From Parvularia atlantis (taxonomy: Eukaryota; Opisthokonta; Rotosphaerida), in assembly GCA_943704415.1 (NCBI GenBank), contig CALSCO010002368.1:31560-95559 (forward strand): a DNA stretch of 64,000 nt. Direction: 5' to 3'. The first letter of the stretch is position 1, and each line of letters starts with the position of its first letter. A program made the position numbers and the translations under genes. A model generated the notes under the pieces. The model had not been told where the DNA came from, did not search any database, and was given only the letters and a program-made list of their open reading frames with translations. Shown piece by piece: positions 1 to 11,500 of the stretch.

Positions 1-2153
1 TCCACGCCGCCGCGCCGTCTGCGTCCGCGGCGACGGCCGACGCGGCGATGGGCAGCGCTGGTGCGCGGGGCCGGTCGCGCTGGCGGCGCTTCCGCAGCCG
101 CTCGGCGGTGCGTCACGTCATAGCGTACGCGCGCCACATGACGCGCGGCGCGGCACGCAGGCAGCGCTCAGCGGCAGCCTCGGCAACCATAACGTGCCGC
201 TGGGTCTCGTGGCCAACGTGATGCGCACGTTCGAGGGCGGCTCGCAGACGGCGTACGGCCTCGAGCTCGCGCTCAAGGACGGCCGCGTGCTGCGCCTTGG
301 CGGGTTCACGAGCGAGCGCGCATACAAGCAGCTGCTGCTCTCGGCCTTCCCCGAGACGCACCAGGGCGCGCTGTTTGCGTTCACCTTCTCGCCTGCGGCC
401 CCGCCCGCGTCCGAGCTCGACGGTTGGAGCGTGTATCAGGCGCTGCGCGAGTATGCGCGCATCGGAGTGCCGAGCTCGCTCTGGAGCATCACGACGCTCA
501 ACGACCGCTACGAGCTCTGCCCGACGTACCCGAGGTGCGCGCTCGCTCGCAGTGGCAGCTGCGAGCTGACGGGGCAGCGCAATCAGGCACCTCGTCGTGC
601 CGGCCGAGGCCACGGACGACCTCATCCTCGACGCGGCCAAGTTCCGCTCGCAGAGCCGCCTGCCGGTGCTCTGCTGGGTGCACCCGCACAGCGGCGGCGT
701 CGTGTGCCGCGCCGCTCAGCCGACGGCCGGCTTTGTGGGGCGGTCGAAGCCCGACGAAGAGCTCGTCGAGTGCGTTGACCTACCGCCCTGCACCTGCTGC
801 CGCTAACGCTGCCGCGCAGGCTGCTGTGGCGCAGCTGCGGCCGCCGGCGCGACTCGTCCGCGGTGCACCTGATCATTGACGCGCGCCCGCGCATCAACGC
901 CGAGGCGAACCGCGCGTCCGGCGGCGGGTATGAGCACGCGCCCAACTACACGCAGACCGAGATCGAGTTCCTCGGCGTGGGCACGTCTGCCACGCGCGTG
1001 CGTGCGGCGTGGCTCCTGACAGCGTACACAGACAACATTCACGTCATGCGCGACTCACACCGCAAGCTCGTCGCCGCGTGCTCGCAGGTTGCGGCGGCCG
1101 ACGAGGCATTCTGGGCCGAGCTCGAGGACACCGAGTGGCACAAGCACATGCGCACGCTGCTCAAGGCGGTCGTGCGTGCGGTGCGCGTCGTCGCGAGCGG
1201 GCGGGGCGTGCTTGTGCACTGCTCGGACGGTGCGTGGCTCGCGCCCGCGTCGCGCGGGCCGCTCCAACGCCGCGCCGCGCCGCAGGCTGGGACCGCACGC
1301 CGCAGATCACGTCGCTAGCCATGGTGCGCCCACCCGCGCCCGCGCTCCAGATGCTCACGCCCGCCGCAGCTGTGCATGGACCCGTTCTACCGCACGCGCA
1401 CGGTGCTGGCGGCCAGCCGCGCTTGAGCGCCTCGCACTGACGCGCGCGTGCAGGGCTTTGCCGTGCTGATCGAGAAGGAGTGGCTCTCGTTCGGCCACAA
1501 GTTCCACGACCGCGTTGGCCACGGCCGCTGGAACCCCGGCGACGTCGAGGTGCGTCAGCCTCCGCCCGTGCGCGTGCGTGTGCTCACCCGCCCGACGGTA
1601 GCGCTCGCCAATCTTCCTGCAGTTTCTCGACACGGTCTGGCAGGTGCGCGAGCCCGCGGCCGGATGCGGTGCAGGCCTCACCGCCGCGTTGCAGATCTTC
1701 AGCCAGTTTCCCGAGGCGTTCGAGTTCTCCGAGGCGTTCCTGCTCGCCGTGCTGGACGAGAGCCACGCCTGCCGCTACGGCACGTTCCTGTTCAACTGCG
1801 AGCGCGAGCGCGTCAACGAGGCCCTGGCGCAGCGCACGGTGTCGGTCTGGACGCCGCTGTGCGCCCGGGGCGCGACGCAGTACGTCAACTCGCTCTACCA
1901 GCCGATCAACGGGACGATCCTGCCGTCGACGTCGAGCCGGTACAGCGATCTCTGGCGCACGGTGCACCTGCGGCATCTCGTGAGCACGCGCAGCTTTGCC
2001 GTGCCCTCGGTCGAGCTGTACCCGCTGGTGGCGACCGCGATCGAGCAGCGGATCGACTCGTCCGAGGTTGATGCACTGGCAGCGGTCGACGCCGAGGCCG
2101 ATGCACTGGCAGTGCAGGCTGAGACCGACGCCGACGCCTCAGCGCCAAGCTAA
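1..2153 (+). CDS. Myotubularin-family phosphoinositide 3-phosphatase, 5' end outside the window
   Basis: Spliced exons give the end of a PH-GRAM domain, then the myotubularin phosphatase domain. Visible family blocks are [17 protein letters not shown], the [12 protein letters not shown] stretch, GGGYE and NIHVMRDS. The P-loop VHCSDGWDRT carries the catalytic Cys and Arg of the CX5R motif; it is split by an intron between the Gly and Trp codons. FLDTVWQ and [10 protein letters not shown] follow and the gene stops at 2151-2153. Clear introns are 108-160, 535-586 and 770-819; two or three more lie between 1240 and 1700. The family removes the 3-phosphate of PI3P or PI(3,5)P2 on endosomes. The intact CX5R suggests an active enzyme rather than one of the dead paralogues. 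The first exon (1-107) is low-complexity and the true start lies upstream. The gene converges on the CHHC-Tudor gene with 58 bp between stops. Confidence 0.9.
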
Positions 2154-2211
2154 GCATGTGATCTTACTATTGCGCCGCCGTGTGTGCGTCCGAACAACAA
2201 ACCGCTCACTC

Positions 2212-4738
2212 CTAAGCGAGGCCGTACTGCAGCTGGATCTGGAAGATCTCCGACTCAACAGACTGCTTTTGCGCGAGCCGCTGCAGCTCTATGTGCGTCA
2301 GTGCCTCGCCGCCGTGCGAACGGCGCTCGAGCTCGCGGATCTGGTCCCGCCGGCGCGTCAGCACGCTCAGACGCTCGAGCGTCTCGTCCGGTATCCCGCC
2401 GGGCCCGTGCAGCGTCGGCCGCGGCCGTGCCTCCGACGGTGCGGCGACGTGCGCCCACGACACGGGCCGTGCAGGCGCGGGCGCGGGCGCGGGCATCGGT
2501 ACGGGTGCGGGCGCAGCGTACGCGGCTGGCGCGGCGTGCAGGTGCGGCGGCGGGCGCGCAAACATCGCGGGCGCTCCTGCGGCCGGGCGACCGTTGGCGA
2601 CGAGGACGGGCGCGTAGTAGGCGCCGGGGGCAGCTGCGGCGGGCGTGTACGTCGTCCCGGCGCCGAGCGCCGCCTGCAGCCCAAGCATCGACGCAAACTG
2701 CTGCTGGTGTTGCTGCTGCTGCATGGGTGCTGGCGCGTGCGAGGCCGCGGGCCGAAAGGCCGACGGTGCTGGCCGCGGTGTGCTGTAGGCCGGAACGGGT
2801 GCAGGCGCCGCGTAGACCGGGGCAGCCGCCGGTGGCCGCGCCGCATAGGCTGGTGCGGCGGTCGCCGGCACCGTCTGCCACTGCGACGCCGGCGCGGCGG
2901 ATGCGGTCGCGGGCCGCAGGAACTGGTCCTCGCTCTCCTCTGTGTTGCCGTAGTCGAGGTACGTCACGACGTAGCGCCCGCTGCCGAGCACCTTGTCGAT
3001 GCGCGCGCGGTACCACTGGTTGTCCTCGGAGAATTGGCCCTCGCATACGTCGCCAGCCTTCCAGCGTGACAACGGCGCAGCAGCCGGTGCCGGCGCGGGT
3101 GCCGGCGCGGTCGTGCGCGGCCGCAGGAAACGCTCATCACGCTCCTCCGCGTTGCCGTAGTCGAGGTAGGTCACAAAGTAGCGTCCCCCGTCCAAGACCT
3201 TGTCGATGCGCGCGCGGTACCACCCGAGATCCTCCGAGAACCGGCCCTCGCACACGTCGCCCACCTGCCACCGCGACGCCGGCGCGGCGGACGCGGTCGC
3301 GGGCCGCAGGAACTGGTCCTCGCTCTCCTCTGTGTTGCCGTAGTCGAGGTACGTCACGACGTAGCGCCCGCTGCCGAGCACCTTGTCGATGCGCGCGCGG
3401 TACCACTGGTTGTCCTCGGAGAATTGGCCCTCGCATACGTCGCCAGCCTTCCAGCGTGACAACGGCGCAGCAGCCGGTGCGGGCGCCGGAGCAGGTGCGG
3501 GTGCGGCTGCTGGTGCGGGCGTAGACACCGCGGCTGAAGCGCCCGAGCCGAGCGGGCGCAGGAAGCGGTCCTCGCTCTGCTCAGCGTTGCCGTAGTTGAC
3601 GTATGTGACGATGTACGTGCCGTCCGGGTTAACGGCGTCAATTCGCGCGCGGTACCACTCGTTGTCCTCCGAAAACTGCCCCTCGCAGATGTCGCCCACG
3701 TGCCAGCGCGTGTGCAGCGGCGGCGAGACTGCGTGCGCGTGAGCGCGCCGCGCTTACACGAGGGCGCCGCACCAAACGCGCTATCGTCGTCGGCCTCGCT
3801 CTTCTTCTCCTTCTTTTTAAGGTGCTTGCGCTGGCTGGCAAAGCGCACGCGGCGTCAGCGTCCAGCGCGCACGCACGTGCGGCGCACGCACTTCTTCGTC
3901 AGCGCCGTCGACCCTTCAAGCTCCTCCCAGCCGGGCGGCAGCGCCGCGGCGTTGGCCGCGGGCGTAGCAGCCGGCGCCTTGCCGTTGGTTGCGGCCGGCG
4001 CGGCCGAGGCGGGCGCCGTGCCGGGCTTGCGGGGCGCGGCCGAGGCCTGGTCGATGCCGTCGGTGCTGTTGCGCGGCGAGACGTTGGACATGGCGAGGAT
4101 GTGGCCGGTCTTGGAGTCACACAGCACTGCGACGCGGCGTGAGCGGTGATGGCAGCGACGGCGGCGACGGCGGCGGCGCAAGGCGCAGCGCACCCAGCCG
4201 CGGGCCGTAGCCGTAGTCTATGATCACCTGCTCCTCCTTGCGGTCGGCCGGCTGGCCGCGCCGAGTTCAGCAGGGGCAGGGGGCGCGTCGCCGCCAACGC
4301 CACCTTGTCGGGGCAGTTGAGCACGTGCGTGGCAAATTCATCCCGCGGCAGCCAGTGTATCTCGTTGTACTTGCGGCGCGGTGAGCCGTCAGCGTCTGCG
4401 GTGTGGGCGAAGGGCGCGCGCGCACCGGGCAGCACTGGTACTTCTCCATGTTGGTGCGCTGTCGTCGCCGCCCGCGCGCGCTCAGCCCGCCACCGCCACG
4501 TCAGCGACCGCGCCGCACGCACCATGCGGCACTGGTAGATATGCCACTGCAGGCGCTCCTTGGGCATGTAGTGGTTCTTGTCGAACTAGCGAGGGCGCCA
4601 CGCGGCGCACAACGCGGCTGGTCACGCTTCGTCCGCGTCCGCACCCGCACGCACGGGGCAGAAGACCCAGTTGTCGGCCTCGTCCGCCGTGCGCGGCGCC
4701 GGGTGGTTGAACGTCTCGTCCTCAAAGCCCCCCGTCAT
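2212..4738 (-). CDS. Tandem CHHC zinc-finger (GTSF1-like) protein fused to four Tudor domains
   Basis: Joining exons 4738-4655, 4585-4523, 4458-4426 and the one starting at 4369 gives two fingers of identical spacing, CX5HX9HX3C, at about residues 27-47 and 59-79. Only 11 residues separate them, as in GTSF1/Asterix proteins; U11-48K and TRMT13 have a single finger. After a low-complexity linker come four Tudor domains of the type GDVCEGQFSEDNQWYRARI...YGNTEE, encoded at about 3700-2900. An Ala/Pro-rich stretch and a short C-terminal coiled coil follow, ending at 2212. GTSF1 proteins assist Piwi/Argonaute silencing and bind RNA; Tudor domains bind methylated Arg or Lys. The fusion therefore suggests an RNA-silencing or snRNP-assembly adaptor, which is inference. 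The second and fourth Tudor units are near-identical DNA copies. The start ATG at 4738 gives a 26-residue lead before the first finger. Confidence 0.82.
2911..3090. repeat. 180-bp direct repeat, copy 1 (Tudor unit)
   Basis: This 180-bp stretch is identical base for base to 3301-3480, 390 bp away; the similarity extends about 30 bp further upstream with a few changes. It encodes one Tudor domain of the CHHC-Tudor gene. The Tudor units flanking or between the copies are clearly diverged, so the identity points to recent duplication or gene conversion. Confidence 0.9.
3301..3480. repeat. 180-bp direct repeat, copy 2 (Tudor unit)
   Basis: Partner of the copy at 2911-3090, with no differences over 180 bp including silent codon positions. 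It encodes another Tudor domain of the same protein. Confidence 0.9.
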
Positions 4739-4882
4739 GGTGCGAGGCGCAGGTTGGCGCCTTTTCTCGAGGGCAAACGGTGTGGCTGGCCGAGCTGATT
4801 GCCAGCATGGTCGCTTTGCTGACAAAGGTGACGCGCTGCTGGACGCTGACGCGGCGCCGTCTCGGCAGAGCGTTCGGGGGCC

Positions 4883-6258
4883 ATGGCGCACAACTCGTGG
4901 TCGACGTCGGTCTCGCAGAAGGCACGGCGCAGCGCGGCGGCAAGTGGTGGCACGGCGGCTCACATTGTGTGCACGCACACAGGGCGAGTACGTCCGCAAG
5001 GACTCGGTCTTCCGTGACTTTGTCCGCGCCGACGGCAGCACGCCCTTCGCGCCCGAGGCCGGCCGCTACCACCTCTACGTCTCGCTCGCGTGCCCCTGGG
5101 CGTGCCGCACGCTGGCAGTACGCGAGCTCAAGGTAGCCGGCTCCCCTCTTGCGCGTGCGGACGGTCGCCAACGCCGGACGCGACGCAGGGCCTGCAGGAC
5201 GCGATCAGCGTCACCGTTGTCGACTGGCTGCTCGAGGCGGGCGGCTGGAAGTTCACGGACCAAAAGGCAGGCTGCTCGCTCGACCCGATCTTTGGCGAGC
5301 AGTACCTGCGCGCGGTGCGCCGCGAGACGCCGTGGAAGGGCGCACACCGTGACACCGAGGCCGACCGTCGCGACAGATCTACACGCACGCCGACCCCAAC
5401 TACGCCGGCAACATCACCGTGCCCGTGCTGTTTGACCGCAAGCACATGACGATCGTCAACAACGAGAGCTCCGAGGCTCGCGCGCGTCCCGTCTGCCGCC
5501 CGCCGTCGCGGCTCACACCGGCCGCACGCAGATCATCCGCATGCTCAACTCGGAGTTCAATGCCATCGCCAAGAACCCGACGCTCGACCTGTACCCGGCA
5601 GCGCTGCGCGACAACATCGACGCGGTTAACGAGTGGGTCTACCCGTCGATCAACAACGGCGTCTACCGCTGCGGCTTTGCGCGCTCGCAGGAGGCCTACG
5701 ACGAAGCCTTCACGCAGCTCTTTGCGTCGCTCGACCGCGTCGAGGGCATCCTCGGGCGCCAGCGCTACCTCGCGGGCAACCAGCTGACCGAGGCCGACGT
5801 GCGCCTGTTCACGACGCTTATCCGCTTCGACGCGGTCTACGTCCTGGTGCGCCCCGCGCGCCTGCTGCTGCAAGCCGGTGCACTGAACGTGCCGGTGCGT
5901 CTGCAGCACTTCAAGTGCAACCAGCGCCGCATCCAGGACTACCCGAACATGCAGAACTACCTCAAGGAGCTGTACCAGATGGATGCGTTCCGCTGCACAG
6001 TGCGCCTCGCTCGCGCACGATCCGGCTCGCTGACCGGCTGGCCGCGCGATAACAGGTTGACTTTGAGCACATCAAGAACGTGCGTGCACGCGCGCACAGC
6101 GCCGGCCGCGGCTGACCCCCCACACGCCCGCGCCCGCGCCCCGCGCCCCGCAGCACTACATGCAGTCGCACAAGCACATCAACCCCGCGGGCATCGTCGC
6201 GCGCGGCCCGCTGCTCGACCTCGACTCGCCGCACGACCGCACAAAGTTCGCTTCGTGA
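4883..6258 (+). CDS. Glutathionyl-hydroquinone reductase (ECM4/YqjG-type, omega-like GST)
   Basis: The spliced product carries the family's order of blocks: GEYVRKDSVFRDFV, the catalytic SLACPWACRT (Cys nucleophile in CPWA), GWKFTD, YAGNITVPVLFDRK and NNESSEIIRMLNSEFN. The GST C-terminal helical domain follows, with YPAALRDNIDAVNEWVY, GGRQRYLAG-like sequence and TEADVRLFTTLIRFD. The C-terminus is DLDSPHDRTKFAS, with the stop at 6256-6258. These enzymes reduce glutathionyl-hydroquinones using glutathione, mostly in the cytosol. At least five introns are present (near 5134-5182, 5352-5380, 5480-5530, 5847-5900 and 5996-6062). The first exon is uncertain: the ATG at 4883 is the best visible start, but its junction to the GEYVRKD exon is not resolved. 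The gene diverges from the CHHC-Tudor gene. Confidence 0.85.
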
Positions 6259-6298
6259 CACGTCTGTTGTTCAGAGGTCGCGCCCGGAATAGCAAACT

Positions 6299-6306
6299 TG
6301 ACGTCA
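6299..6306. promoter_or_regulatory. Perfect CRE-like palindrome TGACGTCA upstream of the MADS-box gene
   Basis: The 8-bp palindrome lies 86 bp before the MADS-box start codon and 40 bp after the preceding stop, in the 134-bp gap that must hold this gene's promoter. It is the consensus site of bZIP factors of the CREB/ATF type. Function is inferred from position and match only. Confidence 0.4.
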
Positions 6307-6392
6307 TCGAAGTTATTTTCGTGCCGCGTCCTCGCTCGCTCGCGCCCGCCACGCCCGCCACCCGCCGCCCGCCCGCCGCGCACCCCGCCGTC

Positions 6393-8451
6393 ATGGGCCG
6401 CAAGAAAATCCACATCAGCTACATCCAAAACGACCGGCACCGCCAGGCGCGCGCGCGGCGCGGTTTCGCCGTGGCGCTCGTCTTGACGTTTGGCGTGGGT
6501 GACCGCGCAGGTCACGTTCACCAAGCGCAAGTTTGGCCTGCTCAAGAAGGCGTTCGAGCTGAGCGTGCTGTGCGACTGCGAGATCGCCGTCGTCATCTTC
6601 ACCGCCAGCAACAAGCTGTTCGAGTATGGCTCGTCCGACGTCAACAAGGTCATGCAGCGCTGGCAGAAGTACACTGACGCCCGCGAGACGCGCACCAACC
6701 GCGACGCCGACTACGTGCGTGGCCTTCGTCTGCGCCGCGGCCCTGTGCCGCGTGGCTGAGCACGCGCACGCGCCAGTTCATGTCGAGGAAGACGACCAAG
6801 GAGACGCGCTCCGACGCCGAGAGCGAGAGCGAGGACGAGGTGCGGCCGCGCGCGCCATCGGCCCTCTCGCTCACGGGCGCCGCGTCGCAGGCCCCGCCCA
6901 CGCTCACGTCGCCCAACACGGAGCAGCGCCTGCAAAAGATTAACAAGGCCTACGCCGAGACGGTCGGCAAGACGGCGATGGCGCGCACGGGCGGCAGTGT
7001 GCGTGCTGCGTTCGGCCCGCCCGTGCGCTGCCCTCACCGCCACCGTTGTGCCGTCAGCGCGCGCAGGCGCCCAAGCTGAACGTCAGCCTCGATGCGGCCT
7101 CGACCGCCGGCGCCGGCTCATCGAGGCGCTCGCCGGGCAAGGCCGCCGCTGCCGCCGCCGCAGCAGCAGCAGCCGCCGCAGCAGCAGCCGCAGAGGACTC
7201 GTCGCCCTCGCCCACGTCGGCCGGCATAACCACGCGCTCGTTCAACGCGGCCACGTCGCCGCCCGGCCGGACACGCGCGGGCTCGGCGGCCGACGCGCAG
7301 AGCGGCCGCACGGCGTCGAGCGGCAGCGCCAGCGGCTCCAACTCGAAAAAGCCGCCGCACCTGCGCGTGATGATCCCAGACGACGGCAAGCCGCCGGCGT
7401 CGACCGCCGCGCCGCCGCACATGCCCATGGCGATGCACATGGCCGGCGGTGCCTACTATGCCGCGCCCGGCCCCGGTGGCGCGATCATGGTCAAGGCTGA
7501 GCACATGGCGGGCATGATTGCCATGCAGCAGCGCGCCGCGGCTGGGATCCCCGACGGCCTCATCAGCGAGGCGGCCGGGGCAGAGGGTGCGTCAGCGCCT
7601 CACCGCGCGGCATTGCGTGGCGCTCACGGCCGCGCCGCAGCGATGATGGCCATGGCTATGGGCGGCAAGAGCGCCACTGAGCCCGGCGCGACGTCAGCCG
7701 CAACGGTGATGGGCAACATGCCGCTGTACGCGATGGTGCGTGCACCAGGCATAGCGTGCGCGCGCGAGTGAACTCACGACGCCGCCACGCAGAACGGCAG
7801 CAACGGGTACACGCCCATCGGCTTCGCGTACCCGAACGGGACCTTTGTCAACCTGCAGGGAGGCACGGTGCGCGTGTTGCTGCGCCTGCCTGCCGCTTGG
7901 CAATTGACCTTCGCAATGTGTGTGCGCAGCCATTGCGCCCCAACATCGCCTTCTTCTCGCCCACGACGCAGCAGTTCATGCAGTACGGCGACGTGAGCTT
8001 CCCGCCGCCGCAGGAGAACCACGTGCAGTCGCCGCTCTTCCTCATCCCAAACACGACCGGCACGCCCGTCGCGCCCACGAGCGCGTACTGGTGTGGCTGC
8101 ACATGGGCTGCGGCGCGCGTCGCTGACGTCGGACGGACCACGCCAGGCTGCCGCCCTCGCCAAAGCAGGGGCAGTTCCCGCAGAACACGACCGGCGAGGG
8201 ACAAGGCGACCCCGCCAACGGTGCGAGTGCACGCCCTGCTTGTCGTGCCGCTGACGATCGCCGCACACGCAGGCGCGCCAAGGCCGGGCGCCAGCGACTC
8301 GTCCGGCGACGCGAGCGGCAGCAAGTGCGTTTGTGCTGCTGCCTGTGCACCGCAGCAACTGACCTGCGTCACCGCTCGCAGACGCGGCGCGGGCGATGGC
8401 GGCGAGGCCGATGGCGATGCGATCAAGCGGGCGCGGCGTGACGAGACCTGA
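6393..8451 (+). CDS. MADS-box transcription factor, MEF2-type
   Basis: Exon 1 (6393-6446) encodes [18 protein letters not shown]. It splices, through a GC-AG intron (6447-6510), to [20 protein letters not shown] and [19 protein letters not shown]. This is a complete N-terminal MADS domain with the MEF2 start MGRKKI. The remainder is low-complexity: an acidic/serine segment, an Ala tract (about 7140-7195), Met- and Ala-rich stretches, and a C-terminus ending KRARRDET at 8451. Introns are visible near 6713-6778, 7000-7070, 7587-7640, 7737-7785 and several beyond. MADS domains bind CArG-like A/T-rich elements as dimers. Because CArG boxes are A/T-rich and this genome is about two-thirds GC, predicted targets should be few. 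No separate MEF2 domain was confidently recognised. Confidence 0.9.
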
Positions 8452-8544
8452 CGACTGCTTCTGCAACTGGTTATCTGCGCACGTTGTACCTTTGGCCGCG
8501 TCCTACTTCTTCAGCGAAAAGAAACACAAGAAAGCATGTCAGAG

Positions 8545-11500
8545 TCACAGGCTGATCAGCTTGGAGTGCAGCAGCGTCGCACACTCCTTTGCCACGCGCG
8601 CGAGCTTGACGGCCGCGTTGACCATCGCCTGGGCGCGTGCGATCGCTGTGTGAGCGCGCGCTGCGATGCGTGTGGTGGTGCGCGGCCGCACCTGCACAGT
8701 CTCCTGGTTGTTGACACGCGAGGCCGTATTGGCCGTCTGCACGAGCATCGTGATGGCGTCGGCGAGCTGCATCAGCGAAAAGTTGAGGTTCTGCTTGAGC
8801 GTGAAGTCCGTGGTCGACGTCACGACCGTGCTCAGGAACGTGCGGATCTGCGACACGATCGCGATGACCGACCCCGCGGCTGCACGCGCGCACACGGTGT
8901 GAGACGCCAGTTGGATCACGTGCGACGGTGCCCACGCACCCTCCTGGTACTGCGTGTTCATCGCGCCCTTGGCCACGGACGCGAGGTACTTGATCGACCC
9001 GGTCAGCGCCTCCATCAGCTCGTCGAGCGATTTCTGCCCGCGTGCGCACGTCAACACCCGTGCTCGCCAACGGCACACGCGCGCCTGCGCACCGTCCACG
9101 TCTCGTACATCGCGCGCATCGGGTCCTCAAAGCCAAACAGCTGCGCCGCGTTGGCCGTGATAAAGTCGACGAGGTCGTACTTGGCAATGAGCGCGTCCGA
9201 GGCAATCTGTCCGCGCATGCGCGCGCTTCGTCAGCACACAGACAGGAGCGCGCGCATGCGGCCACACGCACCTTCTCCAGCTGCACAATCAGGTGCACGC
9301 GCGGCGCCGCCGCCTCAATTGCCGTCGCCAGCGGCTTGGCCGAGATCAGCAGCGCCTTGAGCGCGGCCGACAGCGCCGACATGTACGTCGACAGCTTGGC
9401 CTTGAGCACGACCGACTCGTCCGCGGCCGCGGCGATCGTGAGGAGGTCGCGCACGGCCGTCGTCGCGTTCTTCATCCCGCCTACAAAGTCGTCCAGCCGG
9501 CCCTCGCGCGCCGTGTCCAGTAGCGAGCCGAAGACCGCGTCGATTTTGCCCGACAGCTCCTGCGTCGTCGCCTCGACGTCGCCCTTGGTCTTGAGCTTGC
9601 TTGCGTCGAACGACGCCATTGGTGCCGCGACCGGTGCCGGCGCCGGCGCCGGAGCAGGGGCGGGCACGGGTGCGACCGCGGCGGCGGGCGGCTTGCCGGC
9701 CACGGCGGGCGCGGGCGAGCTGTTGGCCTTGGCGGCCTGGCGGGCGGCGGCCGCGGCCGCGATGACCGGCGCGACCGGCGGCGGCGTGCTGCTCGGCACT
9801 TGCGGCAGGGACAGTGTGTCGATCAGGTTCGAGATTGGCCGGTGCGCCTTGTCGAGGCTCGGCGGCAAGATCGGCGGCGGCAGGTTGGGTGGCGGCAGGC
9901 TGACTGGCGGCGGCGGGCGGGCGGGCATGCCGGCCGGGAGGATCGGCGGCGGCAGCTTGGAGACGGGCGCGGGGACTGCAGCCGGAGCGCGTGCGGGTGC
10001 GCGTGTTGGTGCCGGTGCCGGTGCAGGTGCGGGTGCGGGCGCCGGGGCCGGCTCGGGCTTCTTGGCGGCGACGACGGCTGCCGGTGGCGCCTTGACGGCG
10101 ACCGGCGGCGGCGGCGAGGGCTTGGCCGCCGGCGGCTTGGCTGCCGTGGCGGGTGCGGGCGCGGGCGCGGCAGGCTTGGGCTCGTCGACGGGCGCCGAGG
10201 CGGACATGCTCTCGAGGGCGAACTCGAGAGCCTGACGCTCGAGGTCCATCTGGCGCTCGAGTTCGGCGAACGCGCGCTGCGTCTCAAGGTCCTCGTTGCG
10301 GTTCTGCTCCTGGGCCAGCTTGGCCTCGGCCTCCATCAGCTGCTTGCGCATCTCCATCTTCTTGCGCTCTTCCTCTTCGGCCGCGCGCTGCGCTTCCTGC
10401 TGGCGCTGGACCTTTTCGAGGCGCGCCTTCTCCTCGGCCATCTTGCGCTCCATCTCGGCGAGCTGCGGCGGCGCGGCAGTCAGCACAAGCGCACAGCCAG
10501 CGCGCGTTGCACACCTTGCGCTCCATCTCGGCCTTCTCGGTCGCGGCCTTGACCTCCTTCTCGCGCGCGGCCATGGCCTCCTTCTCCTTGCGGATGCGCT
10601 CGGCCTCGGCCGCCAGGGCCGCCTCAAGCTTGCGCTTCTCCTCGGCCTCGCGCTCGGCCTGCTCGCGCATGCGCTTCTGCTGCTCCTCCATCTCGCGCAT
10701 GCGCTCCTGCCGCAGCCGCTCCTCCTGCTCGCGCTTCTCCCGCTCCTCCCGCTCGAGCCGCTCTGCGCGCGCGCGCTCGGCCGCCAGCCGCTCCTCGAGC
10801 TCGCGCAGCTTGGCCTCCATCGCGCGCTTTTCCTCTGCCTCGCGCTGTGCGAGCTCCTGCTGCCGGCGCGCCTCGGCCTCGCGGCGCTGCTGGTCCTCCA
10901 TCTTGGCCAGGGCCGCGGCGGCCTCGGCGGCGGCCTTGCGCTCGGCCTCCTCGCGCTCTGCACGCTGGCGGGCCTCGATCGCGCGTGCCTCGGCCTCGAG
11001 CCGCTCGCGCTCTTTGCGTCGCTCCTCGGCCTCGCGCTGCATCTGCTCCGCGCGCCGCTTCTCCTGCTCGAGGCGTTCCTGCGTCTCGCGCAGCATCATC
11101 TCCAGACGCTTCTTCTCCTCCTCCTCGCGGCGTGCGCGCTCGCGTGCCTCAGCCTCGAGGTCTTGGATCGCCGCCGCAGCCGCCGCAGCCGCCTGCTGGA
11201 CGCTCGGCGGTGGGGCGACGATGTGCGCGCCGGCCGCACCGGGCGCGGGCGGCAGCGCCTCGATGGGCTTGGCGGGTGTCTTGGACGCCGCAGCCGCAGC
11301 CGCGCCGGGCGCTGTCGGTGCGGGCATGCGGCCCTTGAAGGCGAGCGTGGCCGGCTTGTCGCTCGCGGGCGCCGGGGCCGTGAGGTCGAGCACGGACGAC
11401 GCCGGCGACGACGTGCCGATGGTCGGCGAGGGCGCCGACGCCGCCGAGCTGAGCGACGCGTCCGAGCCCGAGCGGGTCGCGCGCGGCTGGCCCGGGTAGA

